This document shows positions 8,100-15,306 of a DNA stretch of 33,048 bases, one piece after another. Made by a program: the position numbers and the translations under genes. Under the pieces are notes generated by a model. That model searched no databases. It was not told the DNA's origin and was given only the letters and a program-made list of their open reading frames with translations. The first letter of the stretch is position 1, and each line of letters starts with the position of its first letter. Where the stretch lies: NCBI GenBank assembly GCA_018826445.1, contig JAHKBB010000027.1:1-33048 (forward strand). Direction: 5' to 3'. The stretch is from Patescibacteria group bacterium (lineage in GTDB: Bacteria; Patescibacteriota; Gracilibacteria; UBA1369; JAHKBB01).

Positions 8100-8174
8100 T
8101 GGCTCCGGGGGTGGGATTCGAACCCACGACCAATTGATTAACAGTCAACTGCGCTACCGCTGCGCTACCCCGGA
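8100..8174 (-). tRNA. tRNA-Asn (anticodon GTT)
   Basis: On the minus strand, acceptor arm TCCGGGG (8174-8168) pairs with CCCCGGA (8110-8104), followed by discriminator G and an encoded CCA (8102-8100). The T arm reads GTGGGTTCGAATCCCAC. The anticodon loop CTGTTAA gives GTT (complement of 8140-8142), which decodes AAC/AAT. It abuts the 3' end of the plus-strand gene ending at 8097. Confidence 0.97.
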
Positions 8175-8203
8175 TTATTGCCTAATTTTCAATTGCCGTG
8201 ATT

Positions 8204-9340
8204 TTAAGCGTGCTCTAGCTTGAAAATCTCACGGCCTACAATTTGCTCAGGACGATCATAGAGTAGTGATTTATTCTGTTCGTCGAGGGCAGGAACACTA
8301 TACCCAAGCTCCTGAACCTTTTCAACAAAATTTTCTATATGGAAGTTTTTCTGTTTTGATCTGATGAATGGGATCGCAAGTACGATCGGGCATTTTTGTT
8401 CCAGGTTTTGAAGGAATTCGTACACAATTTCGCCGACTTCACTCAAGCACTTTTTTGTGTTTTGTTCTCCCGGGAATTTGAATAATGCGGGTCCGAGATA
8501 CGTTTCGGTTATGATCACATCCGGTTTGATTCCGTCCAATGTATTACAAGCATCATGTTCAAGAACTTCCCATTCTCCGTTGAATTTGAAGTGGTGATCC
8601 AGCCATTTCAGGTTTTTGTCGCTGTCCTTTACCGCTTTCCCGTTAATATCTGATCCGATTACGTTCATGCCCATCAAAAGTCCTTCCATCAAAACAGTTC
8701 CGCTTCCGCAGAAAGGATCCCAGATTTTTTGCCCGGGTTTTGCACCACTTAAGTTTATCATCATTTGCGCGAGTTTTGGAGGAAGCATTCCGCTCTTGCT
8801 GTCGCGGGCCGGGCGTTCATAGTCACGGAAGCCATATGATTTGAAGTCCTGGGCTGCGACTGTTTTTGTGAGGTATTTTTTCTTGTCCAAAAAGGTGCAT
8901 AGTTCGACTCCGTGTCGGAGCAGCCCGGAGTCCTGGATTGCTGTGTTTGCGACGTTTTTGAAGTCTTTGTTCACAAATCTGGCTTTGATGCCTGCTTCTT
9001 GCAGTGATTTTTTAGAATCTTTTAATAAATTTTTCAGGAAAATTTCATGTCCGTGTGCTAACTTGTATAAGCTCAAACCGTAATTGATCTTTGAAGTAGC
9101 GTCTTTGAAATGATTTTGCAGAAATTTTTCGACAGATTTTCTGACATCACTCGTTTCTTCAATAACCTCACAGATTTTTACAGTTCCTCCGAGTGAATCC
9201 AGGAATTTCTGCGGATCATCCGGCAGCTTGCCATTAAACAAGGCGGCTTGCTGGCTCAGAGGTTCAATATTGCCCAGACGCGATCTCAGTTCAGCAATCG
9301 ATAATCTTTCTTTCCTACCTAATAAAAAAATATATGACAC
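8204..9340 (-). CDS. Trm11/TrmG10-like RNA methyltransferase
   Basis: The 378-residue protein ends in a Rossmann methyltransferase domain of the UPF0020/Trm11-TrmG10 family. The pre-domain block RDYERPARDSKSGMLPPKLAQMMINLSG (170-199) precedes SAM motif I WDPFCGSGT at 207-215 and motif II GSDIN at 229-233. Such enzymes methylate N2 of guanosine in tRNA. The catalytic motif, normally DPPY or NPPY, is replaced by ITETYLGPAL at 277-286, so the target or even activity is uncertain. The N-terminal 190 residues are weakly THUMP-like in position. The start is a GTG at 9340; the N-terminus YIFLLGRKERLSIAEL fits the family. Its first 7 bases overlap the divergent 48-aa gene. Confidence 0.82.
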   Translation of the reverse strand: MSYIFLLGRKERLSIAELRSRLGNIEPLSQQAALFNGKLPDDPQKFLDSLGGTVKICEVIEETSDVRKSVEKFLQNHFKDATSKINYGLSLYKLAHGHEIFLKNLLKDSKKSLQEAGIKARFVNKDFKNVANTAIQDSGLLRHGVELCTFLDKKKYLTKTVAAQDFKSYGFRDYERPARDSKSGMLPPKLAQMMINLSGAKPGQKIWDPFCGSGTVLMEGLLMGMNVIGSDINGKAVKDSDKNLKWLDHHFKFNGEWEVLEHDACNTLDGIKPDVIITETYLGPALFKFPGEQNTKKCLSEVGEIVYEFLQNLEQKCPIVLAIPFIRSKQKNFHIENFVEKVQELGYSVPALDEQNKSLLYDRPEQIVGREIFKLEHA

Positions 9341-9480
9341 GAAAAGAATATTTAGTTTACTTGCTACTCCTCATCAGTATAACTCTCAGTTTCTTTTTCG
9401 GCTACTTTATATGTAAGTATGAGAAAGTCGAGCAGGCGAGAGGGGAGATACGAGTGGTCCCGGAAATTAATGGGTATTGA
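9334..9480 (+). CDS. 48-aa single-span membrane protein
   Basis: This ORF, too short for usual gene finders, starts ATG ACA CGA and encodes a basic N-terminus (MTRKEY). One clear membrane helix follows (LVYLLLLISITLSFFFGYFI, about 7-26), then a charged tail ending in PEINGY. An N-in/C-out or small bitopic topology is likely. The function is unknown; such peptides often regulate membrane enzymes. Its start overlaps the start of the divergent methylase by 7 bp, so at least one transcript must begin within the other gene. ssb follows 55 bp downstream in the same direction and may be cotranscribed. Confidence 0.6.
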   Translation: MTRKEYLVYLLLLISITLSFFFGYFICKYEKVEQARGEIRVVPEINGY

Positions 9481-9535
9481 ATTGGATATGTGTATATAGT
9501 ATCGTGCAGACGCTGTACAATTAACCAACTTAAAA

Positions 9536-9994
9536 ATGTCAATGTCACTGAACAGAGTCCAATTGATTGGGAATCTTACGCGTGATCCGGAACTACGCCA
9601 AATTCCCGGCGGGCAATCCGTTGCCAGCTTTGGAGTTGCAACAAATATGCGTTGGAAAGATCAAAGTGGGGAAACTCAAAACAAAACCGAATTTCACAAT
9701 ATCGTTGCTTGGAGGAAGCTTGCCGAGATTTGTGGGCAATATCTTCGCAAAGGAAGCAAAGTTTTCATCGAGGGAAGACTTCAGACTCGTGATTGGGAAG
9801 GTGAGGATGGTGTGAAAAGATACAGAACCGAAATCGTTGCGGACAATATGATCATGCTTGATCGAAAAGGCGAAGGAATGCCGGATCTGGCAAATGAAGA
9901 TCGTGAACCCGCGGGAGTTAAAGGGAAGTCAAAAGACGCGGAGCCGGTTCCGGTTGAGGGGGATGATGTTGAGATAGATGACTTGCCGTTTTAA
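9536..9994 (+). CDS. ssb: Single-stranded DNA-binding protein
   Basis: The 152-residue protein has an N-terminal OB-fold ([20 protein letters not shown], then [43 protein letters not shown]) and a short acidic tail ending in the conserved DDLPF tip that recruits replication and repair partners. It coats single-stranded DNA during replication, recombination and repair. The linker is short and lacks the Gly/Gln-rich run of E. coli SSB. It is not flanked by rpsF and rpsR, its usual neighbours. A second ATG two codons in is possible; no Shine-Dalgarno precedes either. A short hairpin follows the stop directly. Confidence 0.97.
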   Translation: MSMSLNRVQLIGNLTRDPELRQIPGGQSVASFGVATNMRWKDQSGETQNKTEFHNIVAWRKLAEICGQYLRKGSKVFIEGRLQTRDWEGEDGVKRYRTEIVADNMIMLDRKGEGMPDLANEDREPAGVKGKSKDAEPVPVEGDDVEIDDLPF

Positions 9995-10014
9995 TCAATC
10001 TCGGGATTGATTTT
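9993..10014 (+). terminator. Probable intrinsic terminator after ssb
   Basis: AATCAATC (9993-10000) pairs with GATTGATT (10005-10012) around a TCGG tetraloop and runs into a short TTTT. The stem is AT-rich, so termination may be partial. A second possible stem, CCCAACC with GGTTGGG, encloses the next 30 bases. Confidence 0.55.
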
Positions 10015-10039
10015 CCCAACCTGGAGATTTTTTAATCCC

Positions 10040-10346
10040 GGGGTTGGGGCATAAGTAAGAGGCGTCATTTCATTTCACGTGCAGGCTCTGAAATTTAGAG
10101 CGGGGTGCAGAGGTGGAAACGACGCCTCAACATAATGCTCGACAATCGCATCCATCAGCATCTTTTTTAAGGAGAGCTGGAATGCATATGATTGAAGAGC
10201 AGTGGTCGCAACAGGGCCGACATTTGTGTCCTGTTACTCTCCCTACTGTTCTTCGGTGGTTTCTTTATAGTGGAGTTCCGCCGTCCACTTCGTTTGTTTT
10301 TGTTTTTGGTGTCGTTCATCCCGTAAGGGAAACGACAGTTTTTTTT
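10040..10346 (+). ncRNA. Candidate structured RNA in the 639-bp gap between ssb and gmk
   Basis: No convincing protein is encoded between 9995 and 10632. A long stem GAGGCGTC (10059-10066) pairs perfectly with GACGCCTC (10121-10128), enclosing GCTCT/AGAGC (10085-10089 with 10097-10101). A purine-rich AAGGAGAG lies at 10169-10176. A strong terminator closes the unit at 10311-10346. I found none of the conserved cores of RNase P RNA, tmRNA, SRP RNA or 6S RNA. The boundaries are approximate. An alternative reading is a long leader or decayed sequence. Confidence 0.45.
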
Positions 10347-10366
10347 GTCCGTTTGTTTTTGTTTTT
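10291..10366 (+). repeat. Two copies of a 17-nt T/G-rich direct repeat
   Basis: CGTTTGTTTTTGTTTTT occurs at 10291-10307 and again at 10350-10366. Each copy is followed by a hairpin: the terminator after the first and CCCTTTAAAAGGG at 10373 after the second. This suggests a local duplication of a hairpin-bearing unit. Confidence 0.7.
10311..10346 (+). terminator. Strong intrinsic terminator
   Basis: GTCGTT (10311-10316) pairs with AACGAC (10331-10336), stacked on CCC/GGG with a GTAA loop, followed by eight T residues (10339-10346). It would end any transcript coming from ssb or the structured region. Confidence 0.85.
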
Positions 10367-10412
10367 TGCCTGCCCTTTAAAAGGGAGGACTGCTTTAGAG
10401 GTGGTAGTGTTC

Positions 10413-10466
10413 GGCTGCCATCGAAAAGCAGGGAGGGAGTGGCTTCTCAAAAATGCTTGAGCAGCC
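10413..10466 (+). other. Alternative pairings upstream of gmk
   Basis: GGCTGC (10413-10418) can pair with GCAGCC (10461-10466). Alternatively CTCAA (10446-10450) pairs with TTGAG (10457-10461), flanked by GGC/GCC, in a local hairpin. The two compete for the same 3' bases, as in a switch, but no ligand-binding consensus is recognised. Confidence 0.3.
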
Positions 10467-10542
10467 ATATCTCTACCTTCTTTACGAGCCTGATTATCAA
10501 TGGGCTCTTAAATCATATCCCGCTATTATATCATTTTTCAGG

Positions 10543-10573
10543 TTGACTTTCAAGACTGCTGGTAATGTATAAT
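10543..10573 (+). promoter_or_regulatory. Possible promoter for gmk
   Basis: TTGACT at 10543-10548 and a perfect TATAAT at 10568-10573. The 19-base spacing is wide, so strength is doubtful. A leader of about 53 bases would precede the ATG at 10633. Confidence 0.5.
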
Positions 10574-10632
10574 GCCTTTGAAAAGTCTTTGTCATTACTG
10601 AATGATAACACAAATAAAGTAATACGTCAACA

Positions 10633-11229
10633 ATGCAAGACTCCGCAGTGGAAAGCCAATACAAAGGGCGCTTAGTGTTGATTGTTGGGCCATCCGGATC
10701 CGGAAAAGGAACGGTGATTTCTATATTGAAAAAACGTCACCCGGATTGGATTTATCCAATTTCTTACACGACTCGCAAGAGGCGTCCAACCGAGGTGGAT
10801 GGTGAGGTTTATCATTTCTTATCCAGGGAAGACTTTGAAAAGGGGATTGAAGATGGGGATTTCCTGGAATATGCGATTGTTCACTCCAACAATTATTACG
10901 GAACTTCAAAGAAGGATATTTTGAACGCTCTCGAACAGGGGAAAATTGTTGTGCGGGAGATTGATATTCAAGGTTTTGAGTCGATAAAAGAGGTTGTGCC
11001 AGCAGAAAATCTCACATCCATCTTTTTGATGGTTGATTCGCTGGATGATTTGATTGGTCGTATTTTGAAGCGCGGGAAACTTCCGGAAGAGGAGATAAAG
11101 CGTCGGATGCAGAGTGCGCAAAATGAGATTGCGAAGAAGGATAAATGTGATTTTGTTGTCCCTAGCGTGACCGGGCAAGTTGAACAGTGTGCCGATCAGG
11201 TTGAAAAACTGATTTTAGAGCGGGCGTAG
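10633..11229 (+). CDS. gmk: Guanylate kinase
   Basis: The 198-residue protein phosphorylates GMP to GDP with ATP, an essential step of guanine nucleotide synthesis. The P-loop is GPSGSGKGT at 19-27. The GMP-binding block is SYTTRKRRPTEVDGEVYHFLS, and the domain continues with FLEYAIVHSNNYYGTSK and VREIDIQG, all in the standard order. The lid arginines lie in LIGRILKRGKLPEEEIKRRM. Length is normal for the family. There is no Shine-Dalgarno. It lies alone between the structured region and tRNA-Gln; the usual rpoZ neighbour is absent. Confidence 0.97.
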   Translation: MQDSAVESQYKGRLVLIVGPSGSGKGTVISILKKRHPDWIYPISYTTRKRRPTEVDGEVYHFLSREDFEKGIEDGDFLEYAIVHSNNYYGTSKKDILNALEQGKIVVREIDIQGFESIKEVVPAENLTSIFLMVDSLDDLIGRILKRGKLPEEEIKRRMQSAQNEIAKKDKCDFVVPSVTGQVEQCADQVEKLILERA

Positions 11230-11298
11230 TAGCTACCACGAGGTTCTTTCTGGACGTGTTTTTGGTTTTGTTGTAAGGTTATTACTGATTTAAACCAA

Positions 11299-11374
11299 TG
11301 GGGCGTCGCCAAGTGGTAAGGCAGTGGGTTCTGGTCCCACCATTCCGGGGGTTCGAATCCCTCCGCCCCAGCCA
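11299..11374 (+). tRNA. tRNA-Gln (anticodon CTG)
   Basis: Acceptor TGGGGCG (11299-11305) pairs with CGCCCCA (11364-11370), followed by discriminator G and an encoded CCA (11372-11374). The anticodon stem GTGGG/CCCAC holds the loop TTCTGGT, giving anticodon CTG (11331-11333), which decodes CAG. The T arm has GGTTCGAATCC. The cupin gene starts 27 bp downstream. Confidence 0.96.
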
Positions 11375-11401
11375 AAAATATAAATGCTTAACTAAAATCA
11401 T

Positions 11402-11812
11402 ATGAAAGGATACACGGAGAATATTGAGAAACTTACTCTTGAGAACGATAAGTTTCGGCGTGTTCTTTATACAGGGAAGAATTGCCAGCTTGTTCTTATG
11501 AGTCTTGAGCCAAATCAAGATATCGGGATGGAGGTTCATGAGGAGAATGATCAGTTCTTTAGGTTTGAAAGTGGGACGGGGAAGGTGATTATTGATGGGA
11601 ATGAATATGAAGTGGAGGACGGATTGGCTGTCATCGTTCCGGCGGGAGCGGAGCATAACGTTATCAATACTTCTTCCTCAGAGGCTCTTAAGATGTACAC
11701 GATATATTCTCCGCCGCATCATAAGGATGGAATTGTACGTATGACTAAGGAAGAAGCTGAGGCGAATGACGAGGGTTTTGATGGAGTGACAACAGAGCCA
11801 GCCATGTTTTAA
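11402..11812 (+). CDS. Cupin-domain protein
   Basis: The 136-residue single-cupin protein shows cupin motif 1 as GMEVHEENDQFFRFESGTGKVIIDG (about 44-68) and motif 2 as VIVPAGAEHNVINT (about 79-92). H49, E51 or E52, and H88 are likely metal ligands. It resembles the small cupins annotated as mannose-6-phosphate-isomerase-like, most of which have no demonstrated activity. The C-terminal SPPHHKDGIVRMTKEEAE fits this group. The DNA glycosylase begins 4 bp after its stop, so the two form an operon, possibly including the upstream tRNA-Gln. Function beyond metal binding is not predictable. Confidence 0.87.
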   Translation: MKGYTENIEKLTLENDKFRRVLYTGKNCQLVLMSLEPNQDIGMEVHEENDQFFRFESGTGKVIIDGNEYEVEDGLAVIVPAGAEHNVINTSSSEALKMYTIYSPPHHKDGIVRMTKEEAEANDEGFDGVTTEPAMF

Positions 11813-11816
11813 GCAC

Positions 11817-12314
11817 ATGAAAAAACTGCCGCGAAAATTTTTTGAAAGATCTACGCTGGAAGTTGCCGGGGATTTGGTGGGAAAAGTTTTGGTTTTCGGC
11901 GACAAAAAGGCTGTTATTACCGAAACCGAAGCGTATTTTGGTGATGATCCCGCCAGTCATGGATCACGCGGAGTAACAAAAAGAAATTTTCCGATGTTTG
12001 GACCTGCGGGGCATACGTATGTCTACTTCATATACGGGATGTATTTTTGTTTGAATATTACGACTGAAAAAGAAGGGTTTCCTGCGGCTGTTTTGATTCG
12101 AGGTGTAAGGGTGTTGGATACGAATGAATTGTTTAACGGTCCCGGGAAATTGTGTTCGCATCTTGGCATAACCAAGAAGCACAATGATATTGATGTTTGC
12201 AGGTCCGGTCTGGTTTATGTTGCTGATGCCGGGATAAAATTAAAAGCGAAGAAAACTCCTCGTGTCGGGATTAAGAAAAATGCTCATAAGAAATGGCGTT
12301 TTGTGGCAGTCTAG
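11817..12314 (+). CDS. 3-methyladenine DNA glycosylase, AAG/MPG family
   Basis: The 165-residue protein matches the AAG (PF02245) family, which excises alkylated purines such as 3-methyladenine to start base-excision repair. The core ITETEAYFGDDPASHGSRG (34-52) contains the catalytic glutamate (E38 by alignment to human AAG). It is followed by RNFPMFGPAGHTYVYFIYGM and FCLNITTEKEGFPAAVLIRG (77-96). The NGPGKLCSHLGI block is also present. It is somewhat shorter than the usual 185-200 residues, mainly at the C-terminus, but all core motifs remain. It is translationally close to the cupin gene (4 bp) without its own Shine-Dalgarno. Confidence 0.95.
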   Translation: MKKLPRKFFERSTLEVAGDLVGKVLVFGDKKAVITETEAYFGDDPASHGSRGVTKRNFPMFGPAGHTYVYFIYGMYFCLNITTEKEGFPAAVLIRGVRVLDTNELFNGPGKLCSHLGITKKHNDIDVCRSGLVYVADAGIKLKAKKTPRVGIKKNAHKKWRFVAV

Positions 12315-12504
12315 AACAACCCCAACCGGTTGGCTTCTCAAAATCATCATTTAATTTCTACTTGGGTCTGTAAATATTTTTGTGTAAATGTTAAGTGGCC
12401 AAATCATATTAACTCTTTTGAATAGTTGTTTCATTAAAAATTGTGCCTTTCCACTTTTTTATACTGTCTCATTTTCAGATATGAGCTGGAATTATGCTGA
12501 AATC

Positions 12505-12539
12505 GAGCTCAAGGGTACTAGACCCGAGTAGCCAGCCAT
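12505..12539 (-). other. Downstream hairpin motif, copy 1
   Basis: Directly after the TGA of the SLH gene, the minus strand reads ATGGCTGGCTACT, then CGGGTCTAGTACCCTT, in which GGGT pairs with ACCC around a CTAGT loop. The same motif follows the next gene upstream (15270-15306). Confidence 0.55.
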
Positions 12540-15215
12540 TCAGTACATCACATCCAGTCGTCCTGTGTTTGTGTTGCCGAGATAGAAGTGGAAATTTAAC
12601 GTCATTCCGATTCTTGTGGCGGTGAAATCTTTATTATCGTTGCTGTCGATTTTGTAGCCGAGAGCTTCCAAAGCGGTTATTGTTTTTTCGATGTCATCTT
12701 CTGTGACGAGCCGGTTAAATCTGTACGCGACCCATCCGCTGACATCGTTGTCCCATAACTTTACTTCGTTCTCGAATACTTCCTTTAGAATTGGCATTAA
12801 TTCATCATTAACTATTATTCCTTTTTCAGTTGCGGCTTCAATTTCTATTGTTTCGTCGTACTTCATTTGAGGACGTGTTTTTGTGACGGGGGGTGCGCCA
12901 CTACCACCAGTAAAACTATCTGTGGTTTCCGCATGGCAAAGTTGTGTCTTGTATGTGGAAGGTTCCGAAGCGGTTGTGTTCACACCATCTTTATTGGTTA
13001 TGTGAGCCGTTCTAATGGTATTGCTCATTGGATATTCCACTACCAATTCCGGTGAGCTTAAATCGTTGGCAACAACATAAACACTGACATCACTTGATTC
13101 GGTGTCGCTAAAATCCGCGATGAGGCCGTTGTCGTTTCCCAAATTTCCGTTGGCGTCCAATTTCATAATCATCGCTTCGGTATATTCCAACCATGTTCCT
13201 AAGACCTTGCGTTTAATTCCGGTGTGCCATGTTCCCGCTATTGCGTAGCCGGAATCGGTGGTTGGAATTATGTCGTAGCCGTTCAAATCTTTCATTCCAC
13301 CGATAGTTTTCCCCCACTGGTAATTGAAATTTTTGTCCAGTTTTACTAATACAATGTTTTTAGCCCTAAAGGGGGCTGATGTTTCTTCAATAGTGTCAGC
13401 AATTATCTCCATGTCTCTTTTGGACGCCGAAGTTTCGGGGCTTCCAAGAGGGTATCTTTTGTTGTATTCATTTATCATTTCCTCATATGTTTTATTCCGC
13501 TCGCTGATTTGTTGATCTTCAAGACTGATAGCGGTGATATTTCCCATGATGATGTACCCGCCATCGGAGGTTTTTTTCATTACAATGTCTCCTAAAAACC
13601 TTTTTATTTTAATGATTCTTGCCCACTGAAATTTGCCTTCCGAGTTCACTTTGGCGCCTACCAAAGACGATTCTTTAAAAGCTCCCTCTACTCCTTTGGC
13701 AATTTCGGCATCTGATAAAATGGAAAAATAACTTCCAAGGGCGATGTAACCGCCGTCCGAAGTCTGCTCCGCCGTGATGAATTGCCCAAATCCCACGTGG
13801 AATTTATTCGGGGTTCCCACCGTGAAGCTTTTTCCGTCCGGGTTCATTATCAAATTCGGAATTTCGATTGGCACATTTTCCAGTCCGGTGGCCCACTCAA
13901 ATTCTCCATTCTTATCTAATTTAACGAGAGCGGGGACTTTCTGATCGTTTTCTTCTACAAGTTTGACATTGCCGATCAAAATATAACCGCCATCCGAAGT
14001 TTGTCTCATGGACTTGGCCATCTTGTCATCACCTTCGATTTTTTTGAGCCAATTGGTTTCACCGTCGGTAGAAAAGTTTCCAAGAAATAGAGTGTCCTGT
14101 ACGTCTGCTACATCTACCTGTCCGACCAAAACTCCCGTCGCTCCGGACATCACGAATCCCCCGTCTTTGGTGGGTAAAAGTTTTGCGGGGGTGTCTGTGC
14201 TTTGTTGGCTTACTGTTCTTGTCCAGATCCGATTTCCGTTGCCATCAAGTTTTACCACAAAATTATCGCCCTGTGCCTCAAGCGCTTCCTCTTCTTCATC
14301 CGTCATGAACTCGCCGCTGATTTCTCCGGCCGCAACGATACTCCCATCAGTCAGCTGAGTGATAGCGTAGCCATCTGAACTGCAATTATGAAACATTTTG
14401 CTCCATTCTTTATTCCCATTGCTGTCAGCTTTGATCCAAAACATACTCATGCCACACAGTTCGATAGGGGTCCAAGTGCTCCCCGTGATGGCATATCTGC
14501 CATCTGAAGTTTGAACTATACTAAAAGAATCAGAATTGTCTTTGAGGCGGTACGATTTTATGAATGTTGTTGTTTGGAAAGTTTCCGTGTCTCCGGAGAA
14601 GAAACTCATTGAACTTTTGTCTGTAATATCTTCTTTCAATCTATAAATCATTTCCGCCATTTCTCCACGCGAAATGTTTTTTGAAATAGAGTGGATAGTG
14701 CCGGGGACTGCTTTGAACTCTTCCAATTTCTCTACAAACGGTTGATACCAAATATTTTTTGCGGGGACTTTGTAACCAAAAGCGTTCACGATAATTTTCG
14801 AAGCCTCGGCAAAATTTATATAATTCCCGGGTTTAAAAGAACCATCAGGATAACCGCTTATAATTCCGTTATTGGAAGCCGCGCAAATATATGGGTAAAA
14901 CCAGTCGCTTTGGGATACATCGGGGAAGGTTTTGTTTGGTGCGCATCCCGAAATTTGATCTTCGGCAAAAATCGCACCGATAATAATTTTTACAAATTCA
15001 GCACGATTAATTCGGCTATCCGGTTTATAAGTTCCATCTGCATATCCGTTTACAATGCCTTGTGATCGCACATAATCCACAGCGTCAAAAAATGGACTAT
15101 TTGCACTCAAGTCCGAAAATCCCGCATCAGTATCAGCATATACGGGAATTAAATTCACAAAGAAGAAGAGTGTGGCCAAAATGGACGTAATAAAAAAGAG
15201 TTTTTTATAAGACAT
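12540..15215 (-). CDS. Surface protein: three SLH domains plus seven-bladed propeller
   Basis: The 891-residue protein begins with a signal peptide (SYKKLFFITSILATLFFFVN...VYADT, cleavage near residue 28). Three S-layer-homology segments follow: FSDLSANSPFFDAVDYV with NGYADGTYKPDSRINRAE, FPDVSQSDWFYPYI with SGYPDGSFKPGNYINFAE, and a diverged third ending ISRGEMAEMIYRL. SLH domains anchor proteins to cell-wall polymers. The next approximately 480 residues contain seven repeats built on the pattern TSDGGYxxxG, giving a likely seven-bladed beta-propeller. The last 170 residues, including a TGGSGAPPVTKTR linker, are unrecognised. The function is probably structural or adhesive. A TAGGA lies 10 bases before the ATG. 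The cysteine-rich gene lies upstream, 91 bp away. Confidence 0.85.
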   Translation of the reverse strand: MSYKKLFFITSILATLFFFVNLIPVYADTDAGFSDLSANSPFFDAVDYVRSQGIVNGYADGTYKPDSRINRAEFVKIIIGAIFAEDQISGCAPNKTFPDVSQSDWFYPYICAASNNGIISGYPDGSFKPGNYINFAEASKIIVNAFGYKVPAKNIWYQPFVEKLEEFKAVPGTIHSISKNISRGEMAEMIYRLKEDITDKSSMSFFSGDTETFQTTTFIKSYRLKDNSDSFSIVQTSDGRYAITGSTWTPIELCGMSMFWIKADSNGNKEWSKMFHNCSSDGYAITQLTDGSIVAAGEISGEFMTDEEEEALEAQGDNFVVKLDGNGNRIWTRTVSQQSTDTPAKLLPTKDGGFVMSGATGVLVGQVDVADVQDTLFLGNFSTDGETNWLKKIEGDDKMAKSMRQTSDGGYILIGNVKLVEENDQKVPALVKLDKNGEFEWATGLENVPIEIPNLIMNPDGKSFTVGTPNKFHVGFGQFITAEQTSDGGYIALGSYFSILSDAEIAKGVEGAFKESSLVGAKVNSEGKFQWARIIKIKRFLGDIVMKKTSDGGYIIMGNITAISLEDQQISERNKTYEEMINEYNKRYPLGSPETSASKRDMEIIADTIEETSAPFRAKNIVLVKLDKNFNYQWGKTIGGMKDLNGYDIIPTTDSGYAIAGTWHTGIKRKVLGTWLEYTEAMIMKLDANGNLGNDNGLIADFSDTESSDVSVYVVANDLSSPELVVEYPMSNTIRTAHITNKDGVNTTASEPSTYKTQLCHAETTDSFTGGSGAPPVTKTRPQMKYDETIEIEAATEKGIIVNDELMPILKEVFENEVKLWDNDVSGWVAYRFNRLVTEDDIEKTITALEALGYKIDSNDNKDFTATRIGMTLNFHFYLGNTNTGRLDVMY

Positions 15216-15269
15216 ATGTTCATTTTCCTATCATTGTGGTTGAATTGCAAATAATTTGCAAACAACCTT

Positions 15270-15306
15270 CAGCCCAAAAGATACCAGACCTTAAGTAGCC
15301 GGCCAT
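15270..15306 (-). other. Downstream hairpin motif, copy 2
   Basis: After the TAA of the cysteine-rich gene, the minus strand reads ATGGCCGGCTACT, then TAAGGTCTGGTATCTTTT. The hairpin positions match copy 1: the outer G-C pair becomes A-T and one G-C becomes G-U, so the stem is retained while sequence changes. Confidence 0.55.

Noticed and set aside
10113-10460. 115-codon plus-strand ORF in the ssb-gmk gap
   Set aside because: It runs through a strong intrinsic terminator and two T/G-rich repeats, and its product is rich in Phe/Val runs without domain-like composition. The region looks like RNA.
9995-10632. RNase P RNA, tmRNA, SRP RNA or 6S RNA in the gap
   Set aside because: I looked on both strands for GGAAAGTCC-type, tmRNA tRNA-like end and SRP tetraloop-region cores and found none. 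A covariance search could still find a diverged form.
10440-12343. 13-mer TGGCTTCTCAAAA at 10440-10452 and 12331-12343
   Set aside because: In 33 kb, several exact 13-mer repeats are expected by chance and the surroundings do not match.
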